Below, piece after piece: positions 47,454 to 58,224 of a DNA stretch of 64,000 nt. Both the position numbers and the translations under genes were made by a program. Origin of the DNA: Pristionchus mayeri (Eukaryota; Nematoda; Chromadorea; Rhabditida; Neodiplogasteridae); the NCBI GenBank assembly GCA_036245805.1, contig BTRK01000006.1, positions 42,378,520 through 42,442,519 of the forward strand, written 5' to 3'. The stretch's first letter is position 1. Each line of letters opens with the position of its first letter. The notes beneath the pieces are model-generated. The model made no database searches, was not told the DNA's origin, and worked only from the letters and a program-made list of their open reading frames with translations.

Positions 47454-47706
47454 ATGGATTCTGCCCATCCATCAGTGCAAGGATCTCTTCTTCGACGCTC
47501 TCGCAAACTCTAAACTCATCATCGTGGAGAGAGCGGGCAAGAAGGTTATTCGACTCTACTCGGAGAAGGATTATGAGGAGATGGAGGAAGATGTGTCCCC
47601 TGAAGTGCTCACTGCACTTCCGGAGAAGGTGGAGGAGCTGCTGAAGACTTGTGGAGTGGAGGATGCGAAGAGTTTCGACTTCATCTACATGCCTACAACT
47701 CAATGA
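47454..47706 (+). pseudogene. Helicase-like copy 3 with a large internal deletion
   Basis: The start (MDSAHPSVQGSLLRRS, frame shifted relative to copy 2) is preceded by a TATA box at 47384. About 0.9 kb covering both RecA domains is missing. The end survives from ERAGKKVIRLYSEKDYEEME to LPEKVEELLKTCGVED and stops at 47704-47706. A separate 60-codon frame (47524-47706) stays open, but there is no sign it is used. Confidence 0.85.
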
Positions 47707-47764
47707 TTGTTCTTAACTTTTCCATGAATCTGCTCGATACACACATTAATATTTGCAACTATTA

Positions 47765-48832
47765 CAGGGTGGCACAAAAGTATTGACCCAACTTTGATTA
47801 TATCTCATTTCTAACGGGTAACACTTTTCAGCCACATCTTATAGCATAGGACAGCTAAGGTAATTAACAATATATTTGCCAATATTCAGATCGCTATTCG
47901 AAACAATATACGAGTTTCAACTTCTGAAAAATATAATCTGTAAATTTAGTGAGGTTTCTCAGGAAATTGAATTTGATTCTTCTTCACCGCGTTGCATGAA
48001 GATCAATGATGTAATAGTTATCCTATTTTTGGTGATAAGAGCAACCATCAGTGGCTTAAAATATGTCATTCATTTAATGGAAATAGCTTCCGAAACTGAC
48101 GAAACGGACGAAGTACGGGTTGAATATGAACGGCGCCCAACCAAACTTTTCAGATTAAATCAAATGTATTCTCCGAATTCAAAAGCTACCCAAACATTTC
48201 ATGTGTAAGCATTATTCTCAATCTTTAAGACTCATAAATATGCACTCCATACCTAGCTGGATGCCAATGACACATCAGAATATTTGACCAAATGCTTCTG
48301 CCTTACACTTTTGGTGAAATATTTTGATGCGCGTTTCAACTACTCAATCGCCGTTTTCATCCATTTTTATTCTTCTAAAATTCATACTTCGACACTGTTA
48401 AAATACACAGAAGTTTTTAGCATGATATCGATTTGTTCAACGTAATTCCAAAAATGTGCATTTTATGCCGCCAAAAGTATTGTATCGCAAAATGTATATT
48501 ACTCTGCCTCTAGAAGTCATAGAACCATTTCCTTAAAAGTTCCTAAAAGTGAAATGGTTCCTCTTTATGATCAACTTGATTAATCGGAACCAGCTTATCT
48601 AGTCTGATCTCACAACGATTTTTTCGCGAAAATCAGTTGTGGGTCGAGGTGACGCAAAACTGAGTTGCATTTGACAATGCTCCAGCATATCCAATCAATT
48701 GATTTGAACACGATGCATGGGGATTGTAGGTATTACATGGAGGAATAGTCAGGCATGAGCAGAGATAAGAACTCTTAAATGTTCGAAAGATATTCGAGGT
48801 TACATGTGGGTCAATACTTTTGTGCCACCCTG
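47765..48832. mobile_element. Tc1/mariner-type element, 1068 bp, no transposase
   Basis: The ends CAGGGTGGCACAAAAGTATT and the complement AATACTTTTGTGCCACCCTG are near perfect (26 bp) and flanked by TA (47763-47764, 48833-48834). CAGGGTG-type ends are common in Tc1-like elements. The interior lacks a recognisable transposase, so it is non-autonomous or decayed. Confidence 0.9.
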
Positions 48833-49484
48833 TATTGTGACTGATAAATCAATTTCAATGTCCATCCCTTGTCTCATTTACAAGTTTCCTAAAATTATCT
48901 TCTCAGTCTTTCCTTTGATATTTGCAGACTTATCATGGAGTGCTTGAGCCACTTCTCTGCCCAGAACACACATTTGCACCTGATAAACAGCAATTGTGTG
49001 TCGAAAGTCGACCCGTAGCGAGATAAAAAAGAAGGGGTTGTCCTCTTGAGTGATTGCATTTCATGAGTGAATCTCATGCAATTGATCTCTTGGAAAGCTT
49101 TAAAGAGAGCTTCTTGAAAGCTTCTGGAAAGCTTCTTGCTCGCTATTGAATGATCATCATTCTGTTTTGTTTCTTTAAACTTTGAATTCACACGCATTAC
49201 AATAGTATGGTGAACTGGAATGCTTTCTGGTAGTGAGATTTCACAAATATCGCGCGTTTTCTCTCTCATTTTCTTTGCTTCTTTAAATTCTGATCGCCTC
49301 TCGTCTTCTGTTATCTGCGTAATCTATTAGGGTTTATTTGAGTTGCTACTTTGTTCGTTTTAAGAGTGATCCTGCTTTACCGAGTTTTTTTTAAAGGAGG
49401 GCTCTCGGCAAAGTAGCCACATCGATAGAAGGTAGGTTCCACACTCCAAAGATCATAGCGCGAGCTGGGAAGCGTACAAACATC
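48833..49484. other. Intergenic stretch
   Basis: No recognisable gene. The minus-strand frame at 48895-49269 is long but shows only low-complexity K/F/S-rich sequence and no domain. A repeated GAAAGCTT phrase occurs at about 49093-49135. Confidence 0.4.
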
Positions 49485-49556
49485 GGCAGGATAGCTCAGT
49501 GGTAGAGCAGCCGTCACGTAATCGGAAAGTTACGGGTTCGATCCCCACCAGTTTTT
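49485..49556 (+). tRNA. tRNA-Thr(CGT)-like pseudogene
   Basis: The 5' half is standard (GGCAGGATAGCTCAGTGG, good D arm) and the B box GGTTCGATCCC is intact. The anticodon loop reads CACGTAA, so the invariant T33 is A and the stem has a T-T mismatch. The 3' acceptor strand (CACCAGTTTTT) does not pair with GGCAGGA. The ancestor was probably tRNA-Thr(CGT). A T-run follows directly. Confidence 0.65.
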
Positions 49557-49763
49557 GACAAAACTTCACGATATTTGAATTCGCGCACTTCCCTGGCCCA
49601 TCAAGCGTCCATGGCACTCAGCCAACTAATCTTAACTCTGATGAGAGTAGAGATATTAATGCAATTTTTGGGAGCCTTTAGTCGTTAAGAGGAGCTAGGT
49701 CATGGTAATGACAGGGTCCAAAGTGGAACTTTGCCTTCAGTCCTTTAATTTCCATTTATTTAG

Positions 49764-52700
49764 ATGCGGTTTCTCTTGTTATTTCTCGTTTTCTACGACA
49801 TCGAGGCGCACAATATTCTCGTGTTCAACTTCAAATTTGCTCATTCTCATAGTAATTATCTCGGGAACATCGCGGATATACTAGTTGATGCTGGACATAA
49901 TGTGGTGAGCTTTATAGTAGACCACATGCAATGGTCCGTATCTTATCATTGACGCTCACTCGTGTCAAGAGAGCTAGTATTATGCAGGATTGGAAAGCGA
50001 ATCCCATGCAATAGCTTCCTTCGAGACGAACGGGATCGGAATTTGTCAAAATTTTTAGATCGAAATATTGAAAATTTTGGATTTATTGGTAACCTAGTAT
50101 ACAGGAACTTTGTCTGGCACATACTTGAAAGGCAGCGTAGAAATATATTTTAAGACCTCCTTAATTCCTGAAATCGAAAAAAAATGTCTCATATCAACGA
50201 CGGATCAACCAAATCGAAAGTGGTTCGCATACCAGCAGATCCAGAGGTGGTGCAACGCTATGCGAAGATAGACTCAGGTAATCGATTCGAAATGCACAGG
50301 AGACATTTCCTCTCTCATCGTCTCCCATCCTTTTCAATAACTCTATAACCACATGCCTCCAACATGTATAAATCTATCGATCTATCGAAACGAGCAATAG
50401 TTGTGAAGGTGTATAAAACAGATGTACGCTAAATCGTATATTCTGGGAATATGTGATACATTTCAGGAGAGATCGACTTCTTCTCCTTCAGCGAGCTGAT
50501 TCCCATCATTCCATTAATGGTGAAACATGCTTTACAATATGTACGAATACATTGTATTTTACGATGCCCAACCAAACGCTTTGGTTTTTTTTCAATTTGT
50601 TTTTATCTCTACGGTATTTTACAGCTCAAACAACAATGGAAATGGATAATTTTAATATTTATTCCGTTCAGATGAGCCAAGAATCAGGTTACATGTTTTC
50701 TAAAACGTGCGAAGCAACGCTCAATTCAGGAGAAATAGAAAAGCTTGAGGTGGTTATGTTTTCGTTGCCGAAGTGAGAATGCGATGTTAAGAATCTCCGC
50801 AAAGATCGGATCTCTGCTTGAAAATAAATATTTGCAATGACTTTTAACATCACATTAACTGACCTTTCTTCAGAAGGAGCACTTCGACGTCTACATTGTC
50901 GAAACTTTTGACGTCTGCGGAATGAGTAAGTATTACTATTTCCCAGTATGTTCTTTTGTATTCTAAAATACACCGAATCAATCAAGCATGTAGAATTATT
51001 CTCTAGTCGAATAATACCTTTTTACTAAACAAAATAAGCTAGGTAAATAAGCAAGTTCAGTGCTTGCTCATCTCATCAAGCCGCTCGCCGTCATCATGTC
51101 TTCTACTACGATTATCGCAGGCGATGACTATGACGAGCTGGGAGTGCCCGCAGCACTCAGCTACAATCCAGGTAAAACATACAAAAACAATCAATATTTA
51201 CTTGTGTTTGTGTATATTTGTTAGTATGAAGTCGTTCGCCTAAGAATCGAACAAATTCTGGCACAGCGTATTTTCGAAAATTAAACTAAGGTTATCGAAC
51301 ATGCTGAACATCATGGTAACATCGTTATATCGTGACTATTTCAGCCGAATTGACTCGCACACTCGACATTCACTCCTTCACCTCTCGACTGTGGAATCTA
51401 TACGCCGATTATGTCACGAAACTACAACTCTCGGGTGCGCGACGCCAAGTTGACAACGTGTTCATGCAGAAATACGGAGCGGACTACCCATCGCTTAAAG
51501 TGAGGAAAATATTAGTGTTAGCACACAAACCACAGCATTTTACAGGAAATATCTGCAAACGTTGCGTATGTCTTTACCAACTCTGAACCACTCATCGACT
51601 TTGCCACTCCAACGCTGTCCAGAGTAATTGACATCGGAGGATTAGGCGCGAAGGAACCGCAGGAGTTGGATGAGGTGTTCTATTTCCTTAGCGGTCACTT
51701 CTTCGATATTTAACCCAACCCACCCCCTCTTACTAATTTCTAGATTTCTCTCTATTTTTCGGCCGCAGAACCCCTCAGCGATGGGGAGGGATGACAAGTG
51801 ATAGGGGAGGGTATTTTATATAGAAGAAGTGTCCCTTTGCGAATAGATAACTAATATGCCCTTTGCAGTACTGGCAATCTGTGATGACTCGTCGCGAGAA
51901 AGTCGTTTTGATTTCCTTTGGATCAGTCGCGAAAAGCTTTCTGCTTGCTCCTAATGTAAAGCAAGCATTACTGACAGTATGTTTTATTAGGTTGTCTCAA
52001 AAGTTTCTGACTATTTTCATTTTCGAACATACTGACTTTCCCCGTACTTCGGAATCTACCAATCATCTAATGGTTTTCAACGGTTGATGTGGCCTTGGGA
52101 ACCCTTTAAAACGATTGTTATTGTGGGCCAATTCAATCACTAAGGATAGCACTGTTCACAGCTAAATTCGAAATTGGTTGAAATTAATCTCAGTTTTGAA
52201 TCGATTTTAATTATTGTGAGAGCTCTGACATCGGCTAAACAAAAGCGTTGTTTTAAAGGGTGATGAGTGGGCTTATTACATTTCTTAATGCCAAAGGATT
52301 TTCCTCAAATGCATACTTGATAATGGATATCAATCCCAATCCTGCACATATTACAATTTTCCGAATATACATTTGCTGGTATTTTGCAAGTACGAATCGA
52401 TCAGCAACCATCATTTGTTTATCACTCAGAAGTGCCCTTCCGTACTAGTGCACGGTTACATTTTGGAGGATGTTCATACATCTGCTAAGAAATATGATGT
52501 TTCGAAATATTTCTTAATGGATATGATTGCTGAAAACTGCACTTTTGACCGTTTACCGTTTCGCAAGCACGCTATATTCCTGTTATTTCATCATTATCTG
52601 AACAAGCAAGTCTTATTCTACCACTGATTATGTGGGCTAATTTTGTAGGCCACATATATTCGAGGACCAGTGTTCATTCGAAAACACTAAAGTCACGATT

Positions 52701-54779
52701 TTTGCATGTTTGTACCTATAAGTGCTTTTCTTGGGCGAACTACGAGCAATGTTTGATTCAAATATATTTTTGTAGTCTACTACCCTGTACTTAACTAAAA
52801 CCATGACGGAATGGCAAGGAGTCTAAATGCACCAAGAGAAGCTTCGAAAAATAAATAGTCAGAAACTTTTGAGACAACCTAATATTTTGTTCTCCCATTC
52901 TGATCGCAATTCATTGTATTCAAATTGATGATAAATTAACACACATTTTTCAGGTGGCTTCATCTTTCCCTTCAGTCACTTTCGTCCGGAAATATGAGAA
53001 GAAGGACGAATTCGCCCTCGGTCCCGCTGCAAAAATCGATAATCTCGTGCTGACTGATTGGATGCCGCAGAATGACCTACTCAGTAACTTTGGTTGTAAT
53101 CCGAGTGTGTAGATATTGTAAATGTTTAGATCACGACAACCTTGCGGTCTTCATTACCCACGGGGGTATGGGATCTGTGCAGGAGCTGGCGCTGCGGGGC
53201 AAACCTGGTATCAATTTTAATTTTATCATCGGAAATAACACAGCCATTTTTTAGCGATTCTCATTCCGATTTTTGGAGATCAACCTCGAAATGCAGCTAT
53301 GATTGAACACAATGACCTTGGAAAAGTGAGCTTTTACAAATATTGATTTTTCAGTTGATACAAGCCCCGAAGTATTAGGTTGGTAAGAAAGTTCTGTCGC
53401 GTTCCTCGTATTTTACATTTTGGTTTATCCTGCCCTTCAAAGTTGATCAATCTTCATACGATCTTCAGTAGTCTAATAGTGCTTGGTTACTCTTTCGAGA
53501 AAACGTTATCACAGTATTCTCCAATCACTAGTTCTGGCATAGTCGATTGCCAAATTCAGCGAAATTGACGACCAACCCAATTTTTTATTTGCTCATAGTT
53601 GAAAGAAGAAATGTGATATGGGCATAACTAACATGCTGCTGCAGAGTGCAACACGTGGGCATGTTTTATATTGCATAACACTAAGAAATGATCATTATGC
53701 CAACTTGGGATCAGCGATATTTCTGAAAATTTCACTGAATTGAATTTTATTGTTAAGTATTTCTCATCCCTGAAGATTTAGCAATTGATCAGTAAGCTCA
53801 GTGGTAGTGAGTGATGAAGTACTCGGCATGATTAGTGTTTACCCTAAATGGGAAAGTGGTGCACCTAACTGTTCGTAAGCTACATTTTTTCAAATGATGA
53901 AACAGAAAATTGTTCTTTGAAATCAGCCATTTTTGCAATCTGCAGCTTCCCACACATGTCGAATGCCGGATGTTATGTGATCATATGGATGTGCAACTCT
54001 AGTGTTATCACTCTTCAAAGCAGTAGAAGCAATTGGTAGCTTTTATTCAAACGGCTGAGTTCAAAAAAATTACATCATAAAATCCTCATTTTCGGAATTT
54101 TTGAGATTTTACTTATTTACTCGATTTATATGCGAAACATTATCGACTTAAACCTGTTGACGTATAATACTTACCACGTGTATCACGGGTCAGTGGAGGT
54201 GGCCGGGCACAATTTGTAAAAAGTATAATTTTTTTGCCCCTATAACGGTGATAGCATGCCTTGGAGGTAAGATTTCGAAAAATATAGATCATTGGTCCCA
54301 GAGCCGGCATTTAGGAATTTCCCGGTTTTTAACCTGGCTATGCTGTATTTTAGCTCCCAGATGAGCTAGAGAGGTGGCAGTGGTATCAAAATGTGCGGAA
54401 AAAAATAGTGAACAACTTTTGTGCCGGAACATAAGAAAATCGAAAAAAATCCAAAAATGTATGAGCAAAACCCTGATTTTGGTCCTTTACAATAAAAAAA
54501 TAAAAAGTGCATTTTTGGGGGGGGGGGGGGGGACTTTTTTTACAATTTCTGTCCGAATGTCGCAAAATGCGATTTTCGTCAAAAATATTTTTTTTTTTTC
54601 AGATTTTCTTTCAAACTTCCACCAGTGCATATATGTCGAGAGAACCAGCAAAAGTAGTATTTCTCCATTATAAGCTGTTCCGGTGTCAACGAACCCATGT
54701 TTTCAGTTTTTTTAATATTTATTTCATGAATGAGCTATTTTCCAGTTTAGATTCTAATGCAATTTAAGAATATATTACC

Positions 54780-54819
<40 letters not shown>

Positions 54820-57079
54820 GGTTATTATAGGAATATAACAAATAGTATTGATAAAGTGAACAATTGAATTGATTAAACGAATTCCTTCCTTTCTGGTGGG
54901 ATTGGAGTTCTGTAAGTGGGTTCATCGATCTTGTTAAAGAATTTCTCGAGAAACTCGCGAGTGAGAAGATCGTGAAAATTGTTCTCGGAGAAAAAGAGGT
55001 CCTCTTCCTGTGGTTCCACTTCCACTTCCTCATGGATGATCATCATCTTCATCTGGCTCCGCTGCTCTTCTGAACACTCTCAGCTTCGGCATTTCTGCTA
55101 AGAGTGTGTTGATGTAATTCTTCAACTGGTTTCTCGTCATCCAATCCTTGGGTTCAATGAATCGATCTGCTCTCATCAATCCCTCTGCCACATCAGCCTT
55201 CAGCTTCCTTCCCGCTCCAGCGAATTCATTAAAATTTTTCTTTAAGAACGCTTTTGTGGTCTCAGGATATCGTCCAGTCTTCCTTCCAGATCCCATTGCC
55301 CATACTTCGGGAAGTTCAGGAGCAGATACTCCCTTTATCGCTTTCTTCATGGCCTTGACGACATCTGAGACTGACGAAATCGGGACGGGGTCAGATTTTC
55401 TTCAATTGATCTCATGTATCATACAATCCGAGTGCCCTATCACGGATCTTGATGTGTTCGGGGCATACCTTGTGATTCCCTTTGTCAAGATGCCTCAGAC
55501 ATTTCGACCATCGAATGAAGGACGCCCCGCATTCGCAGTAGAACAGCGACGTGGATTGCATTCCAGTGGCGTGAACCGAGGAGGGACTGCTGGGCTGGAA
55601 GATGTCGTCGTCCCGATCATTCGGTTCTTCTTCGATAGGGCTACTTGTCTCCTTAGGAACATGCCAGAATGTCGGTTGATCTTCTTGATTAGGATAGTCT
55701 CTCTTCTTGATTAGGATAGTCTAGTTGGCAATGATCTCCCTATCCAGCTGGTTGACTTCTGCACTAGCGAGTTTTCCACCGCGCTTGGAGACCACAAGGT
55801 GAGTTTTGAAGCATTTTTGGGCAAAAAAAGTCGACAACACATGACTGACAAGCCTAAAATGGAGAAATACTACATTTCCTAGTACTCTCAACAGCATATT
55901 GATAAACTGGTAAAGTTTGAAAGAAAATCTAAAAAAAATATTTTTGACGAAAATCGCACTTTGCGACATTCGGACAGAAATTGTAAAAAAAGTCCCCCCC
56001 AAAAATGCACTTTTTATTTTTTTATTGTAAAAGACAGTAGTTAGTCTTCAAAAATATGCAATAAAAAACCGAGAAAGTGTTCTCACAAAAATGATACAAA
56101 TTAATATATTTCACCAAAATCACGGTTTCGCTCACACATTTTTGGATTTTTTTCGATTTTCTTATGTTCCGACACAAAAGTTGTTCACTATTTTTTTCCG
56201 AACATTTTGATCCCACTGCCACCTCTCTAGCTCATCTGGGAGCTAAAATACATCATAGCCAGGTTCAAAACCGGGAAATTCTTAAATGCCGGCTCTGGGA
56301 CCAATGATCTATATTTTTCGAAATCTTACCTCCAAGGCATGCTATCACCGTTATAGGGGCAAAAAATTCAAAATTTTTACAAATTGTGCTCGAGGGGCTC
56401 AAATGTCCTCCACTGACTCGTGATACACGTGTTACATCACTTCACCTTATGTTAAAATGAATTTCCAGATAATTTATTCAGTCAAGAAAAAATGGAAAAA
56501 TAGTACGCGACAGAACTTTCTTACCAACCTAATAGAAGTATCACTCTGAGCTTTTTTCGTACCCATGAATAACATCATCCACGTGAGTATAGGTTCTCAG
56601 CAAGCTCGAAGTTGGAAATGCTGCTAAAATAATATCATTGCTAAAGGAACTGATCGAAAACCCAAAGTGAGTTTGAGAATTATGATTGTAGTGATATCTT
56701 GACGTCGTTGCTGTCATATTAAACAAAATTACAGAGAAAAAAAGCAAATTCAGGTACTTGGAGAACTCAAAGCGCTCGAATGCTGGCTAAGAAGCCTTTC
56801 TCTTCAAAGGAGAAACTGCTTAAATACGTCGACTTTGCGGTAGAATTCGGTGAATATTTTTTTCACTCAACGCTAAACGAAAATTTCAATAACGTTTGTC
56901 GTTAAGGTCCGTCGCCCGCGCTGCGTCCCCAGTCCCTGGGCATGTCTTTCATCGAGTACCACAATCTGGATATCATCATGTTTGGACTCACTTTCGTTCT
57001 CTTCATTGCGTATCTTGCACTCAAAATCATCTGGTTCTCATGTAAATTTATTGTCAAGGGGAAAATCAAAACTGGGTAA
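49764..57079 (+). CDS. UDP-glycosyltransferase (UGT), 14 exons, with two frame disruptions
   Basis: Model: join(49764..49904,50155..50277,50625..50749,50874..50925,51061..51171,51345..51499,51546..51674,51869..51976,52954..53083,53130..53207,53254..53325,56605..56666,56754..56849,56907..57079), about 520 aa. It has a signal peptide (MRFLLLFLVFYDIEA), the UDP-sugar binding signature (LTDWMPQNDLL, FITHGGMGSVQEL, GDQPRNA), and a C-terminal membrane anchor (IIMFGLTFVLFIAYLAL) with a basic cytosolic end. Such enzymes conjugate sugars to lipophilic compounds in the ER lumen. Exon 2 is one base short: phases and homology need nine A where eight are present near 50180. Exon 13 shifts frame after ENSKR at about 56780. 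Intron 8 holds a mariner; intron 11 holds a mariner with a second element inside. Confidence 0.85.
51987..52882. mobile_element. Mariner-type element, 896 bp, in UGT intron 8
   Basis: The ends TTAGGTTGTCTCAAAAGTTT and AAACTTTTGAGACAACCTAA are inverted and flanked by TA on both sides. No transposase homology remains. Size and end style match 8123-9020, but the interior sequences look unrelated by eye. Confidence 0.9.
54175..56431 (-). mobile_element. 2257-bp inverted-repeat element encoding a zinc-finger-like protein
   Basis: The ends CACGTGTATCAC and complement are flanked by TTAC on both sides (54171-54174 and 56432-56435), a 4-bp target duplication. The arms pair for about 450-500 bp (54175-54650 with 55890-56431), interrupted by small differences and by a 16-bp G run (54517-54532) that is only 6 bp in the other arm. 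A (TA)n microsatellite lies at 54783-54812. The centre carries the minus-strand ORFs at 55030-55722. A solo arm of the family lies at 2224-2482. Superfamily unknown. Confidence 0.88.
55030..55722 (-). CDS. Element-encoded protein with a C-x-C...H-x5-H motif
   Basis: Two open parts on the minus strand: about 55722-55427, an acidic Ser/Pro-rich region then LFYCECGASFIRWSKCLRHL followed by DKGNHKVCPEHIKIRDRALG, and 55350-55030 (VWAMGSGRKTGRYPETTKAF, KKNFNEFAGAGRKLKADVAE, WMTRNQLKNYINTLL). From memory, the finger plus the C-terminal KxFL..F..G...K.d....M...W.t..Qi..y...L pattern is common in uncharacterised, often multicopy, invertebrate proteins. A further ORF in a shifted frame (about 55022-54870, rich in E, then LTREFLEKFFNKID) may be the true C-terminus. 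An RNase-H-type catalytic core was not seen. DNA binding to the long arms is a plausible role (inference). Confidence 0.6.
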
Positions 57080-58183
57080 TCCACATGCTTTCAGCACACT
57101 AATTTGACCTGTTCCCTGATATATTTTCAGAACTATAGTTATAATTTAACGCTGGTATTTTTGCGATATTTGATGAATAAATATTCGCGTCACAACTCTC
57201 AAAGTAATAACACTCTCAAGACTCAAATCAGTGGATTTTATTCGCTGTCGGCTGCTAGAAACAACCAGAAATTTGCATAAGATCGCAATATGAGCCCCAT
57301 AATGTCCATCGAATTTGCTATCTCCATTAAAATTTTCAGATCATTAGCTAGCCTGGTTCAAAAACTACATCGGAAATGAAAAGTTGCCCAATACATTTAA
57401 AAATTTAAAAAAATCATTACATGTTCACACAAAAAAATTGTGAGCTTATCGGCTGTACGGTGAAGGCAACTGATTCTGGCCAAGCCCCGTTTGACGCGAT
57501 ATCAAAAATAACCAGAGATTCTGGAACACTATTTCTGGTGATGCGCATTTATATATACTATTATGATGCCTGTCTATGGCACTTTCCAAATATTCCTTAA
57601 TGTGTGCTCGACCACAGCTGTCCATAGATTGCAGACCCCAAAATTAGGAAGCTCATTCCTCAAATGTCGTAACTTTGACTTTACCATGAAAATGTATGGA
57701 TACTCCTAAGCTTATCGCCATGTTTACTAAAATTTTAAAATTCAAACATAGACATGGGTATAATAATTGTATTTGTAGTTGAGAGAAGAAAACTGGCACA
57801 TTTCTAAACAAAAGTGAGACAGTTTGCTTGCCATGATATTTTCTTGGCATTAACACAAGAATGTGGTCGGGTTCACGCATGAAGCACACTTTACCAAACG
57901 ACGCGATGGAAACCAGATTCTCTATTGTGATCTTGCTTGGGTATTTCCCATGATGTCCCTAAACTAGCGCCAGCCACACCATCCCAAGTGTGCACCTCAC
58001 GCACATTTGGGGCACACTCTCCTTTTTCCCCGTACTCTCTCGTCCCTCCATTCTGTGCACCTCACCATGTGTGCACCCACTAGAGAGCGAAAATGTGTTG
58101 TTGTTTAGACCGACGCGATCACTTCTCTCTTCCCCTAACTCCTCCTCTCTATCGCTAGATATTCGTAGTTTGTACGCAGCGGG
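57080..58183. other. Intergenic region between UGT and P450
   Basis: No gene recognised. An AATAAA-type signal follows the UGT stop at about 57178. The right part (57990-58180) has CTC/TCTCT-rich sequence and repeated GTGCACC motifs ahead of the P450 promoter. Confidence 0.45.
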
Positions 58184-58190
58184 TATATAA
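58184..58190 (+). promoter_or_regulatory. TATA box of the P450 gene
   Basis: TATATAA lies 35 bp upstream of the start codon at 58225, giving a very short predicted leader (about 10 nt) unless trans-splicing or an upstream start is used. Confidence 0.6.
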
Positions 58191-58224
58191 GTGGCTTGTG
58201 GGCAGTTCGTCGCTCATTTCCACA

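Larger units (their letters stand above)
53375..56532. mobile_element. Mariner-type element in UGT intron 11, split by another transposon
   Basis: The ends TTAGGTTGGTAAGAAAGTTC and GAACTTTCTTACCAACCTAA lie at TA sites (53373-53374, 56533-56534). Removing the nested 54175-56431 element with one 4-bp target copy leaves 897 bp. No transposase is seen in the outer element. Confidence 0.88.
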
